Below are positions 44,975-54,635 of a DNA stretch of 64,000 nt, in pieces. The notes under the pieces are model-generated. The model saw nothing but the letters and a program-made list of their open reading frames with translations, searched no databases and was not told the origin of the DNA. The position numbers were made by a program, and so were the translations under genes. Source of the stretch: Cellulomonas sp. KH9. Its GTDB lineage: Bacteria > Actinomycetota > Actinomycetes > Actinomycetales > Cellulomonadaceae. Position 1 is the stretch's first letter, and each line of letters opens with the position of its first letter. The DNA lies in assembly GCF_900114185.1 (NCBI RefSeq), contig NZ_FOSE01000001.1, forward strand, positions 769,749-833,748, read 5' to 3'.

Positions 44975-45039
44975 CTCCCACCCCCCGGGGTGGGAGTACG
45001 ACCCGGTCGCACCCAGGCTGCCTGGGTGCGACCGGGTCG
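44975..45039. terminator. Double hairpin terminator between purL and the flavin reductase
   Basis: CTCCCACCCC/GGGGTGGGAG (44975-44996) is followed at once by an 18-bp perfect stem, CGACCCGGTCGCACCCAG (44999-45016) with 45022-45039, loop gctgc. They serve purL on the plus strand and the convergent flavin reductase on the minus strand. Confidence 0.8.
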
Positions 45040-45058
45040 CCCCGTCACGTCCGGGCCG

Positions 45059-45592
45059 TCAGGGGGTGAGGCGGTGGTACACGCGGTCCCGGTAGACCAG
45101 CGGGCGCGCGCAGGTCACGCCGTGGCTGAGGGCCCGGAGCGAGACCAGGTGGCTGTCGCCGACGGGGGTGCGCTGGACGATCCGCCCGCGCACCCACGCC
45201 TGCGCCCCGTCGACGACCGGCTCCCCGGTCGGCAGCGGCGTCCAGCCGCCGGCGGCGAACCGGTCGATCCCCGAGGTCGCGAACCGCGTCGACACGTCCT
45301 CCTGGCCCTCGGCCAGGAACGACACGGCGACGGTGGCGGCCCGGGACAGCGCGGGCCACGACGACGACCCCGACGCGAGCGAGAACGCGAGCAGGGGCGG
45401 TGCGGCGGACACGGAGATGACGGACGTGGCCGTGAACCCCACGAGCCGGTCGGCGTCCCGCAGGGTGACGACCGCGACGCCGGCGGCGTGCCGGCGGAAC
45501 ACCTGCTTGTACTCCTCGGGCGTGAGCGCCGGCTCGTCGTGGTCGGCCAGGAGCCGTTCCAGGTGCTGCAGGTCGTGGGTGCTCGTGGTCAT
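45059..45592 (-). CDS. Flavin reductase-like split-barrel protein
   Basis: A 177-residue flavin reductase of the HpaC/NTAB family. FRRHAAGVAVVTLRDADRLV, GFTATSVISVSAAPPLLAFS, and SFLAEGQEDVSTRFA are the FMN-binding blocks. It reduces FMN with NAD(P)H for a partner monooxygenase. It overlaps the upstream FMN reductase stop (ATGA), so they are coupled, but no monooxygenase is adjacent. The combination resembles alkanesulfonate- or sulfonate-handling loci, which is inference. Confidence 0.88.
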   Translation of the reverse strand: MTTSTHDLQHLERLLADHDEPALTPEEYKQVFRRHAAGVAVVTLRDADRLVGFTATSVISVSAAPPLLAFSLASGSSSWPALSRAATVAVSFLAEGQEDVSTRFATSGIDRFAAGGWTPLPTGEPVVDGAQAWVRGRIVQRTPVGDSHLVSLRALSHGVTCARPLVYRDRVYHRLTP

Positions 45593-46161
45593 CGCGCCAC
45601 CTCCAGGGTGCGGGCGGGGCGGTCCGCGCCGACGGCCCGCCGCAGGGGGTGCTCGGCGTGCTGCCACCAGCGCTCGACGGCCGGCGCGACGTCCGCGAGC
45701 TCGGCGTCCAGCAGCGTGAGGGAGCGGGTGGGGACCGTCGCGCCGAGCTCGACGAGCACGGGCCGCAGGTGCACCTCGCCGACCAGCGCGTGGGCGGCGG
45801 AGGCCGAGACGACGAGCGGCACGGCGACGGCCCCGGCGAGGCCGTCGGGGCCGTACAGGTCGAGGAACGACTTGAGCAGGCCCGTGAACGACGCCTTGTG
45901 GACGGGGGTGGCGACGACGAGGACGTCCGCGTCGGCCACGGCCTGCAGCGCTGCGTCGAGGTCGGGGGTGCGGGGCTGTGCGTGCAGCGTCGGTGCCAGC
46001 GTCGCGAGGTCCACGACGGACGCGGGACCGGCGGCCGTGGCGGCGGGGTCGAGCCGCACCGCGAGCGTGCGGGCCAGGGCCGCGGCGGCGGCGAGCGTGC
46101 GGGAACCGGGCCGGGGGTTGCCGACGAGCGCGGCGACGCGCACGGGGTCGGGTCGGGACAT
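45589..46161 (-). CDS. NADPH-dependent FMN reductase (SsuE/flavodoxin-like)
   Basis: A 190-residue flavodoxin-fold protein. VAALVGNPRPGSRTLAAAAA is the FMN phosphate loop with the GxPRxxS/T pattern. TPVHKASFTGLLKSFLDLYG is the second FMN site. It resembles SsuE, which supplies FMNH2 to alkanesulfonate monooxygenase. It precedes the split-barrel reductase in a 2-gene operon read leftwards. The ATG at 46161 has AGGAGAGACC upstream. Confidence 0.9.
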   Translation of the reverse strand: MSRPDPVRVAALVGNPRPGSRTLAAAAALARTLAVRLDPAATAAGPASVVDLATLAPTLHAQPRTPDLDAALQAVADADVLVVATPVHKASFTGLLKSFLDLYGPDGLAGAVAVPLVVSASAAHALVGEVHLRPVLVELGATVPTRSLTLLDAELADVAPAVERWWQHAEHPLRRAVGADRPARTLEVAR

Positions 46162-46474
46162 GGTCTCTCCTGGGGCGTCGGTGGGTGTGCGGGGGCGCGC
46201 GCGACCGGCCGTCGGGTCGGTGGCGCGGCGGGCGGGACGCGGGCGCCGGGGTGGCGGGCGCGTGACCGCGGTGCCGACATCGGCGGTCGGCGGCGTGCCG
46301 GGTCGTGCTCATGCGGTCCCCTGTCCCGCCGGCGGGTGCGCGCGGCGTGGGTGCGTCCTGGCGTCGAGGCTAGGCACGCCGTCCGCAAAAGGGGATAAGA
46401 ACGGTCGGCTTTCTTGACTGGTGAGACGTCCTCCCGGGTGCGCCCGCCCCGGCCCGAGCGCCTACAGTGCCTGC
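46162..46474. other. 313-bp divergent intergenic region
   Basis: This holds no gene I can support. An AT-richer patch, GCAAAAGGGGATAAGAACGG (46384-46403), lies near the centre. TTGACT at 46414-46419 and TACAGT at 46463-46468 are the best plus-strand promoter pieces, but they are 43 bp apart, so only the second is assigned to the RNB gene. On the minus strand an ATG at 46312 opens a frame with no family resemblance. Confidence 0.4.
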
Positions 46475-47959
46475 GTGCCCGTTCGTCCCGTCCGCCTGCT
46501 CGGTCCCTCCGACGCCACGACGTCCGCGGTGGCCGCAGGCCTCGCGGCGCTGCGGGAGGAGGTCGAGCTGCCGGGCGCCCACCCGCCCGAGGCGCTCGCC
46601 GAGGCGCAGGAGGCCGCCCGGCGCGGACCGGGCGACGCGCATGTCCCCGGCCCGCGTGCGGACCGCACCGACGTGCCCTTCGTGACCGTCGACCCGGTGG
46701 GCTCGACGGACCTCGACCAGGCGGTCCACGTCGAACGGCGCGGTGCCGGGTGGCGGGTGCGGTACGCCATCGCCGACGTCGCCGCGTTCGTCGCACCCGG
46801 TGGGCCGCTGGACGCCGAGGCGCACCGCCGCGGCCTCACCTGCTACAGCCCCGACGGGCGCGTGCCCCTGCACCCGACGGTGCTCTCGGAGGGTGCCGCC
46901 AGCCTCCTGCCCGGGCAGCTTCGCCCGGCCGTGCTGTGGAGCATCGACCTCGACGCCGACGGTGAGCCCGTCGACGTCCACGTGGAGCGGGCCACCGTGC
47001 GCAGCCGGGCCCAGCTCGCCTACGGCGAGGTGCAGGACCGGTTGGACGCGGGGACGGCCGACGACCTCCTGCGGTCCCTCGCCGCCGTCGGCCGGCTGCG
47101 CGAGGCGCGCGAGCGCGACCGCGGCGGGGCGTCCCTCGACGTCCCCGAGCAGGAGGTGGTGCGCGCCGCCGACGGCACCTTCGGCCTGCGGTTCCGCGCG
47201 ACGCTGCCCGTGGAGGGCTGGAACGCGCAGATCTCCCTGCTGACCGGCATCGTCGCCGCGCGGCTCATGCTCGACGCCGGTAGCGGCGTGGTCCGGACGC
47301 TGCCGCCCGCCGACCCGCGGGACGTCGCGCGGCTGCGCCGCACGGCGGGCGCCCTCGGCATCGACTGGCCCGACGACGTGCCGTACCCCGACCTGCTGGC
47401 GGGCCTCGACTCGCACCTCGGCCCCCACGCCGCGTTCCTGCGCGAGGCCACCACGCTGTTCCGCGGTGCCGGGTACCGCACCTTCGGCCCGCACGACGCG
47501 GCGCCCACCGGGCGCGACGCGGAGCACGCCGCGATCCGCGCGCCCTACGCGCACGTCACCGCCCCGCTGCGCCGGCTCGTCGACCGCTACGGCACCGAGG
47601 TCTGCCTCGCCGCCGTCGGCGGTCACGACGTGCCGGGGTGGGTGCAGGAGCGGCTCCCCGAGCTGCCCGCCACGATGTCGCGCACCGGGCGGCGGGTCGC
47701 CGCGTTCGACCGCGGGGTGCTGGACCTGGTCGAGGCCGCCGTGCTGGCGCCCCGGGTCGGCCAGGTGTTCACCGGTGTGGTCGTCGACGCGGACGAACCG
47801 CGGGACGGCCGGGTGCGCGGCGCCCTGCAGCTCCGCGACCCCGCCGTCGTGGCCCCCGTGACCTCGGCGTCGGGCGTGCTGCCGCTCGGCGGGACGCTCG
47901 ACGCTCGACTGGACGAGGTGTCCGTCCCCCACCGACGGGTGACGTTCGTGGCCGCATGA
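46475..47959 (+). CDS. RNase II/R (RNB domain) family exoribonuclease
   Basis: A 494-residue RNB protein, shorter than RNase R. VTVDPVGSTDLDQAVHVERR has the catalytic Asp cluster (DPxGSxDLDQA). YAIADVAAFVAPGGPLDAEA, SLLPGQLRPAVLWSIDLD and IRAPYAHVTAPLRRLVDRYG are the remaining RNB blocks. It degrades RNA 3' to 5'. The C-terminal S1 domain is reduced to a short OB-like end, and N-terminal cold-shock domains are absent, as in actinobacterial RNB-only proteins. The GTG follows TACAGT by 6 nt (leaderless). Confidence 0.9.
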   Translation: MPVRPVRLLGPSDATTSAVAAGLAALREEVELPGAHPPEALAEAQEAARRGPGDAHVPGPRADRTDVPFVTVDPVGSTDLDQAVHVERRGAGWRVRYAIADVAAFVAPGGPLDAEAHRRGLTCYSPDGRVPLHPTVLSEGAASLLPGQLRPAVLWSIDLDADGEPVDVHVERATVRSRAQLAYGEVQDRLDAGTADDLLRSLAAVGRLREARERDRGGASLDVPEQEVVRAADGTFGLRFRATLPVEGWNAQISLLTGIVAARLMLDAGSGVVRTLPPADPRDVARLRRTAGALGIDWPDDVPYPDLLAGLDSHLGPHAAFLREATTLFRGAGYRTFGPHDAAPTGRDAEHAAIRAPYAHVTAPLRRLVDRYGTEVCLAAVGGHDVPGWVQERLPELPATMSRTGRRVAAFDRGVLDLVEAAVLAPRVGQVFTGVVVDADEPRDGRVRGALQLRDPAVVAPVTSASGVLPLGGTLDARLDEVSVPHRRVTFVAA

Positions 47960-47994
47960 CGGATTCGTCCGGATTGCCCCTACCATCGGCGTCC

Positions 47995-48810
47995 ATGACA
48001 CCTCGTCCCTGGCGCAGCATCGTCGTCGCCGGGCTCGTGCTGATCGCCGTCCTCGGCATCGGCGGGGCCGCGACCGGGCTGTGGAGCGAGCTGGCGGGCG
48101 ACCCGTCGACGCGCGTCCAGGGCCTCACCGAGGAGGTGCCCTGGCACGAGGCGCTGCCCGTGCCGTCCTACGGTGCGGCGGCACCCGAGCCCGCACCGGC
48201 GCCGGAGCCGACGTTCGACCTGGCCGCGCACTCCACGACGGACCCCGCGAGCCCCTGGGTGATCGTCAACAAGCAGCACCCCATCGCGGCGGACCACGTG
48301 CCGGGGGACCTCGTGGACGTGGGCGGTGCACGGGTGCGGGCCCTCGTGCAGCCCGACCTCGCGGCCATGGTCGCGGCGGCGGACCAGGCGGGTGCCCGGC
48401 TCGTCGTGCGCAGCGGGTTCCGGTCGTACGCCGAGCAGGCTGCGGCGCGCGCCGACGTCGAGGGGCGTCGCGGGTTCGCGCACGCCGAGCGCTACTCCGC
48501 CCGCCCCGGCTTCTCCGAGCACGAGACCGGGCTCGCGGTCGACGTCGACTCCGGGACGCAGCCCACGTGCAACCTGCAGACCTGCTTCGCGCAGACGGCC
48601 GAGGGCCTGTGGCTCGCGGAGCACGCCTGGGAGCACGGCTTCGTCGTGCGCTACACCGAGCAGAACACCGCGGTCACCGGGTACGCGCCGGAGGGCTGGC
48701 ACCTGCGGTGGGTGGGTCGCGAGCTCACCGCGTGGCTGCACGCGCAGGGCATCGGCTCGCTCGAGGAGGCGTTCGGGGTGCCCGGAGGGCCGGACTACCC
48801 CACCGGCTGA
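47995..48810 (+). CDS. D-alanyl-D-alanine carboxypeptidase (VanY family)
   Basis: A 271-residue envelope protein. Residues 8-30 are a membrane anchor or uncleaved signal. A Pro/Ala-rich spacer follows. The VanY peptidase domain carries VVRSGFRSYAEQAA, SEHETGLAVDVD (zinc His and Asp) and EGWHLRWVG (second His), so it should trim D-Ala from peptidoglycan stems. Two Cys in TCNLQTC may form a disulfide. The ATG follows TACCAT (47981-47986) by 8 nt, leaderless. Confidence 0.88.
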   Translation: MTPRPWRSIVVAGLVLIAVLGIGGAATGLWSELAGDPSTRVQGLTEEVPWHEALPVPSYGAAAPEPAPAPEPTFDLAAHSTTDPASPWVIVNKQHPIAADHVPGDLVDVGGARVRALVQPDLAAMVAAADQAGARLVVRSGFRSYAEQAAARADVEGRRGFAHAERYSARPGFSEHETGLAVDVDSGTQPTCNLQTCFAQTAEGLWLAEHAWEHGFVVRYTEQNTAVTGYAPEGWHLRWVGRELTAWLHAQGIGSLEEAFGVPGGPDYPTG

Positions 48811-48884
48811 GGGTGCCGGGCAGGGCCGCGCCCGCGGCGGGAAAAGCCGTCGCCCGCGTGCCGCGCCCGACCTACCGTCGAGGG

Positions 48885-49985
48885 GTGAGCACGTCCGCCC
48901 CGCACCCACCCGCCGGCACCGGCGCGCCGCTGCGCGCCCGGGTGGTGCGGGCGGAGCGCGGTGCGCTCCTCGTCGTCCCGGACGACGACCTGGGTGCGGC
49001 CGCGCGGCGCGCGGAGCTGCCCCGTGACGGCCTCCTGCCGCTGCCCGACGGCACGCGCACACCCCCGACCGTCGGCGACGTGGTCGCCGTGGTCGCCGTG
49101 GTCGGCGACGCGCGTGACGCGTGGCCCGCCGACGGCCCGCACGCGCCGGCCCTGCACGCGACCGCCCTGCACCCGCGCCGCACGGCGGTGGTGCGCGACT
49201 CGGCCGGCCGCACCTCGCTCGAGCAGGTCGTCGCGGCGAACGTCGACGTCGTGCTCGTGGTCGAGCACCTCGACCCGGACCCGGACCTGGGGCGCGTCGA
49301 GCGGCTGCTGACGCTGGCGTGGCGCTCCGGCGCCCGGCCCGTCGTCGTCCTGACCAAGGCGGACCTGGTCCCGGACCCCGACGGCATGGCCGCGGAGGTG
49401 GCGCAGGTCGCGATCGGCGTGGACGTCCACGCGGTGAGCGTGCTGGACGGCGCGGGGCTCGATCCGGTCCGGGCGCTGCTGGCGCCGGGTGTGGCGCTCG
49501 TGGCGGTGGGGGCGTCGGGCGCCGGCAAGTCGAGCCTGGTCAACAGCCTCGCCGGCCGGCAGGTCATGGCGACGGGGGAGATCCGCGCGGACGGCCGGGG
49601 CCGGCACACCACGACCCACCGGGAGCTGGTGCCCCTGGCCGGCGGTGCGGTGCTCGTCGACACGCCGGGGCTGCGGGGGGTCGGGCTCGTCGCCGCGCCC
49701 GACGCGCTCGACACCACGTTCGCGGACGTGGCGGCGCTCGCGGCCGCGTGCCGCTTCACGGACTGCTCCCACGAGCGGGAGCCGGGCTGCGCGGTCCGGG
49801 CGGCCGTCGCGAGCGGTGAGCTCGCGGAGCGGCGGCTGGTGAGCTGGCACAAGCTGGCCCGGGAGGCTGCCTACCAGGCGCGGCGCGCCGACGCGCGGCT
49901 CGCGGCGGAGGAGCGGGCCCGGTGGCGACGGATCACGCGTGACCACCACCGGGCGTTGCGGGGGCACGGCGCCCCGCGGCCCTGA
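48885..49985 (+). CDS. rsgA: Ribosome small subunit-dependent GTPase A
   Basis: A 366-residue circularly permuted GTPase. An N-terminal OB-like domain is followed by NVDVVLVVEHLDPDPDLGRV, then G4 TKADLV, then G1 VGASGAGKSSLVNSLAG, G2 and G3 DTPGLRGVGL. The C-terminal zinc region is CRFTDCSHEREPGCAV. It helps mature the 30S subunit. The GTG at 48885 follows TACCGT (48873-48878) by 6 nt. It is 74 bp after the VanY gene. Confidence 0.93.
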   Translation: MSTSAPHPPAGTGAPLRARVVRAERGALLVVPDDDLGAAARRAELPRDGLLPLPDGTRTPPTVGDVVAVVAVVGDARDAWPADGPHAPALHATALHPRRTAVVRDSAGRTSLEQVVAANVDVVLVVEHLDPDPDLGRVERLLTLAWRSGARPVVVLTKADLVPDPDGMAAEVAQVAIGVDVHAVSVLDGAGLDPVRALLAPGVALVAVGASGAGKSSLVNSLAGRQVMATGEIRADGRGRHTTTHRELVPLAGGAVLVDTPGLRGVGLVAAPDALDTTFADVAALAAACRFTDCSHEREPGCAVRAAVASGELAERRLVSWHKLAREAAYQARRADARLAAEERARWRRITRDHHRALRGHGAPRP

Positions 49986-50209
49986 GCGGTGACGGGGCGC
50001 CGCGCCGCGGCGGGCACGCAAGCGGTTCGACGTCCGCCTGCCGCGGCAAAAACGATTAGGGCATGACCGTCCGCTCGCCAGGCCGCACCCCGCTCGGGTG
50101 TGATCGGGGAGTCGTTCGGGGACGGCGTCGAGGACGACGCGTCCCCGGGCGCGCCGACCGGCACGCCGGCGCCGACGCGCCCGACGCCGACCCGACCCGA
50201 GGAGAGTCC

Positions 50210-51604
50210 ATGTCCCCCCGCACGAAGGTGGTCTCCACCACCCGGCGCAAGGTCGTCGCGGCCCTCGCCGCCAGCGCGGTCGTGGCCGCCGGCGTCACGG
50301 CGCTGACCTCGACCGCGGCGCAGGCCGCCGCCGGCTGCCGCGTCGACTACTCCGTGACGAGCCAGTGGCCCGGCGGCTTCGGCGCCACGGCGACCGTCAC
50401 CAACCTGGGCGACCCGCTGTCGTCCTGGGACCTGCGCTGGACGTTCGCCGACGGCCAGAGCATCCAGCAGCTGTGGAACGGTGTCGTCTCGACGACCGGT
50501 TCGCAGGTCAGCGTGAAGAACGTGGCGTGGAACGGCTCGCTCGGCACCAACGCCAACGTCCAGGTCGGCTTCAACGGCGCGTGGAGCGGCAGCAACAGCG
50601 CACCGACCTCGTTCACCCTCAACGGCACCACGTGCACCGGTGGTGTCGTGGGCCCCACGTCGAACCCGACGACGCCCCCGGTCACGACGCCGACGCCCGT
50701 CGTCACCCCGACCCCGGTCGTCACGCCGACGCAGAACCCGACGACGCCCCCGCCGGTGTCGAACAGCCAGTTCCACGTCGACACGACGAACCAGTCGTAC
50801 CGCGCGTGGCAGGCCGCGTCCGGCAACGACAAGGCGCTGCTCGAGAAGATCGCGCTGACGCCGCAGGCGTACTGGGTCGGCAACTGGACCGACGCGTCGG
50901 TCGCGCAGCAGGAGGTCCGGGACATCACCGGGGCCGCCCGCGCTGCCGGGAAGACCGCCGTCCTCGTCGTCTACGCCATCCCGGGCCGCGACTGCGGCTC
51001 GCACTCCGGCGGCGGCGTCTCCGAGTCCGAGTACGCACGCTGGATCGACACGGTCGGGCAAGGCATCCAGGGCAACCCCTGGGTCGTCCTCGAGCCCGAC
51101 GCCCTCGCGCAGCTCGGTGACTGCTCCGGCCAGGGCGACCGCGTCGGCTTCCTGCAGTACGCCGCGAAGTCGCTGACCGCCCGGGGTGCCCGCGTCTACA
51201 TCGACGCCGGCCACTCGGCGTGGCTCTCGACGACCGAGGCCGCGAACCGCCTCAACCGCATCGGGTTCAGCGACGCCGTCGGCTTCTCGCTCAACGTGTC
51301 GAACTACCGCACGACCGCCGAGGCCAAGGCCTACGGGCAGGAGATCTCGCGCCTGACCGGCGGCAAGACGTTCGTCATCGACACGTCGCGCAACGGCAAC
51401 GGCCCGGCCGGCTCCGAGTGGTGCAACCCCCGGGGCCGCGCCCTGGGTGAGCGCCCCACGCGGGTCAACGACGGCAGCGGGCTCGACGCGCTGCTGTGGA
51501 TCAAGTTGCCCGGTGAGTCCGACGGTGCCTGCAACGGCGGGCCCGGTGCCGGGCAGTGGTGGCAGGAGATGGCGCTCGAGCTGGCCCGCAACGCGAAGTG
51601 GTGA
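50210..51604 (+). CDS. Secreted cellulase: CBM2, Pro/Thr linker, GH6 (CenA-like endoglucanase)
   Basis: A 464-residue exported beta-1,4-glucanase. Signal peptide residues 1-41 (twin-Arg-like TTRRK start, AQA-A cleavage). CBM2 follows, from GCRVDYSVTSQWPGGFGATA to NGTTCTG with the conserved Trp residues and terminal Cys pair. The linker has repeats of VVTPTP and NPTTPP. GH6 (about residues 188-464) has VYAIPGRDCGSHSGGG, the catalytic Asp in VVLEPDALAQL, and GDC. Layout and size match C. fimi CenA, an endo-acting enzyme, but only activity can prove it. The ATG has GAGGAGAGTCC upstream. Confidence 0.92.
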   Translation: MSPRTKVVSTTRRKVVAALAASAVVAAGVTALTSTAAQAAAGCRVDYSVTSQWPGGFGATATVTNLGDPLSSWDLRWTFADGQSIQQLWNGVVSTTGSQVSVKNVAWNGSLGTNANVQVGFNGAWSGSNSAPTSFTLNGTTCTGGVVGPTSNPTTPPVTTPTPVVTPTPVVTPTQNPTTPPPVSNSQFHVDTTNQSYRAWQAASGNDKALLEKIALTPQAYWVGNWTDASVAQQEVRDITGAARAAGKTAVLVVYAIPGRDCGSHSGGGVSESEYARWIDTVGQGIQGNPWVVLEPDALAQLGDCSGQGDRVGFLQYAAKSLTARGARVYIDAGHSAWLSTTEAANRLNRIGFSDAVGFSLNVSNYRTTAEAKAYGQEISRLTGGKTFVIDTSRNGNGPAGSEWCNPRGRALGERPTRVNDGSGLDALLWIKLPGESDGACNGGPGAGQWWQEMALELARNAKW

Positions 51605-51610
51605 CGCGAC

Positions 51611-51732
51611 GCCACCGGCCGGTGGCGTGTCGCTGACACGACCACCCACCGGTGCGCGGCGGCGCTGAGGCGCTCGCGCACCGAGGACGAGGCCGCGGAC
51701 ACCCCGGACGGGGGAGTGTCCGCGGCCTCGTC
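51611..51732 (+). terminator. Tandem hairpins after the cellulase gene
   Basis: GCCACCGGCCGGTGGC (51611-51626) is a perfect palindrome 6 bp after the stop. A second, 17-bp stem follows: GACGAGGCCGCGGACAC (51686-51702) with 51716-51732. The region 51605-51884 has no gene. TACCCT (51835-51840) is a likely -10 for gdhA, giving a leader of about 38 nt. Confidence 0.65.
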
Positions 51733-51866
51733 GCGTGCGGGTCCCCGGGGCGGGCGATCCGTGTCCCGGCCGTCCGACCTGGCACGCCGCTGACCACGGG
51801 TCGGACGTCCCGTCCCGCTCACAGGGACGAGACCTACCCTCGAGAAGTTTCCCCCGTCCTCGCTGA

Positions 51867-53222
<1,356 letters not shown>

Positions 53223-53243
53223 CCGGCCCGATCCACCCGCGAA

Positions 53244-53271
53244 GGGCGGTCCGGCAGCTGCCGGACCGCCC
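53244..53271 (+). terminator. Perfect palindromic terminator after gdhA
   Basis: The 28 bases are a perfect palindrome: GGGCGGTCCGGCAG then CTGCCGGACCGCCC. It starts 21 bp after the gdhA stop. It is followed directly by the tandem repeat block. Confidence 0.8.
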
Positions 53272-53274
53272 TCG

Positions 53275-53353
53275 CGCGTTCGAGGGGCCGCGCGTTCGAG
53301 GAGCCGCGCGTTCGAGGGGCCGCGCGTTCGAGGAGCCGCACGTCCGAGGGCCG
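53275..53353. repeat. 16-bp tandem repeat, alternating as a 32-bp unit
   Basis: CGCGTTCGAGGGGCCG and CGCGTTCGAGGAGCCG alternate four times (53275-53338), so the true period is 32 bp, repeated twice without a mismatch. A fifth, degenerate copy ends at 53353. It lies between the gdhA terminator and the end of trpS. A replication-slippage minisatellite is the simplest reading. Confidence 0.85.
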
Positions 53354-53369
53354 CGCGTCACGGGGCCCG

Positions 53370-54488
53370 TCAGGACGTCTGCCGCATCGCGCGCCGGACG
53401 TCGGCCAGTGTCGCGTCCGCCTCCTGGGCCGCCCGCGCAGCCCCGCGGGTCAGCACGTCGCGCACGACGAACGGGTCGCGCGCCAGCTCGGCCCGGCGGG
53501 CCCGCAGCGGCGCGAGGTGCGCGACGAGGGCGTCGGTGACGTACGCCTTGAGCGCCGCGGCACCCCCGTCCGCCATCTCGTCCGCGAGGGCCTGCGGCGT
53601 CCGCCCCGACGCCAGCGCACCGAGCAGCAGCAGGTTGGAGACCTCGGGGCGCCCCGCCGGGTCGTAGGTGATGGTGCGTCCGGCGTCCGTCCGCGCCCCG
53701 CGCACCGCGGCCGCCGTGGCGTCGGCGTCCGCGCGCAGCTCGATCGCGTTGCCGCGGCTCTTGCTCATCTTGGCCCCGTCCGTGCCCAGCACGAGCGGCG
53801 CCTGCGACAGCAGCGCGGACGGCTCGGTGAGCACGGGCCCGTACCGGCGGTCGAACCGCCGGACGATGGTGCGCGTCAGCTCCAGGTGCGGCAGCTGGTC
53901 GCGCCCCACGGGGACGAGGGTGCCGCGCACCGAGAGGATGTCCGCGGCCTGGTGCACGGGGTACGTCAGCAGCAGGGCGGACAGCCCGCGCCCGGACGCG
54001 GCGAGCTCGGCCTTGACCGTGGGGTTGCGGTCGAGCTCCGCGACGGACACCAGCGACAGGAACGGCAGCATGAGCTGGTGCACGGCCGGGACGTCCGAGT
54101 GCACGAAGACCGTCGTGGTCTCGGGGTCGAGCCCGGCGGCGAGCTGGTCGAGCACCACCTCCCGCACGGTCGCGGGCAGGTCGCCGGCGTCGTCCCGGTC
54201 GGTGACCACCTGGTAGTCCGCGACGACGACGAAGGTCTCGACGCCGTGCCGCTGCAGCGCGACGCGCATCGCGAGGGTGCCGAACAGGTGCCCCACGTGC
54301 AGCGGACCCGTCGGGCGGTCGCCCGTGAGCACCCGGACGTCGCCGGGGTCGCGCGCCAGGACCTCCTCGAGCGTCAGGACGTCGGGGCGGTCGTGGTCAC
54401 GCGGGGTGTGGTCCGGCCCCCGACGGACCCCGGCACCGGGAGCGGGGGACGGGCCGGCGGACGGGGCGGAGCGGGCGGTGGTCGGCAT
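53370..54488 (-). CDS. trpS: Tryptophanyl-tRNA synthetase
   Basis: A 372-residue class I synthetase. The HIGH-type motif is PTGPLHVGHLFGTLA, and KMSKSRGNAI is the KMSKS loop. VVADYQVVTDRDD, QLPHLELTRTIVRRFD and NLLLL are standard. It charges tRNA-Trp. An additional Pro/Ala-rich N-terminus of about 35 residues precedes VLTLEEVLARDP. The ATG at 54488 has AGGAGAGCACC upstream. A 14-residue peptide with two adjacent Trp codons and strong hairpins lies upstream. Streptomyces has an auxiliary TrpRS with such control, so this may be an inducible second enzyme. Confidence 0.93.
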   Translation of the reverse strand: MPTTARSAPSAGPSPAPGAGVRRGPDHTPRDHDRPDVLTLEEVLARDPGDVRVLTGDRPTGPLHVGHLFGTLAMRVALQRHGVETFVVVADYQVVTDRDDAGDLPATVREVVLDQLAAGLDPETTTVFVHSDVPAVHQLMLPFLSLVSVAELDRNPTVKAELAASGRGLSALLLTYPVHQAADILSVRGTLVPVGRDQLPHLELTRTIVRRFDRRYGPVLTEPSALLSQAPLVLGTDGAKMSKSRGNAIELRADADATAAAVRGARTDAGRTITYDPAGRPEVSNLLLLGALASGRTPQALADEMADGGAAALKAYVTDALVAHLAPLRARRAELARDPFVVRDVLTRGAARAAQEADATLADVRRAMRQTS

Positions 54489-54544
54489 GGCGGTGCTCTC
54501 CTCGGGGAGGAGCCGTCGCGCGGCCGCGCAGGGACCTGACGTGG

Positions 54545-54601
54545 ACCCGCCGAGCCGCGTGAGCAGCTCGGCGGGTGACCCACGGCTGCGTCAGGGCAGC
54601 C
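54545..54601 (-). promoter_or_regulatory. Attenuator hairpins upstream of trpS
   Basis: Two competing structures are visible. ACCCGCCGAGC (54545-54555) pairs with GCTCGGCGGGT (54566-54576), 11 bp. GGCTGC (54584-54589) pairs with GCAGCC (54596-54601) in the leader end. Outer arms CCTGACG (54535-54541) and CGTCAGG (54589-54595) could extend the first stem and trap the leader's stop codon. A U run is absent. Confidence 0.6.
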
Positions 54602-54635
54602 GCCACCACGTGACGTGGGTGCGGGTCGAGGTCAT
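54591..54635 (-). CDS. trpS leader peptide with tandem Trp codons (MTSTRTHVTWWRLP)
   Basis: Fourteen codons end at TGA; codons 10 and 11 are TGG TGG. A stalled ribosome at the Trp pair would sit on the leader hairpin and change folding of the strong hairpin below. This is the design of ribosome-mediated attenuation. Its ATG overlaps the MMPL stop in ATGA. A promoter 8-37 nt upstream suggests it is leaderless. Confidence 0.75.
   Translation of the reverse strand: MTSTRTHVTWWRLP

Noticed and set aside
46162..46312. Minus-strand frame starting at 46312 as a leader or regulator gene upstream of the FMN reductase
   Set aside because: It is Arg/His/Pro-rich, has no -10 close to its ATG, and shows none of the Cys or other amino-acid clustering seen in real leaders here.
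50041..50075. Possible LacI/CelR-type operator before the cellulase (AAGCGGTT and AAAAACGATTA patches)
   Set aside because: Neither patch is a convincing palindrome and the known CelR consensus is absent.
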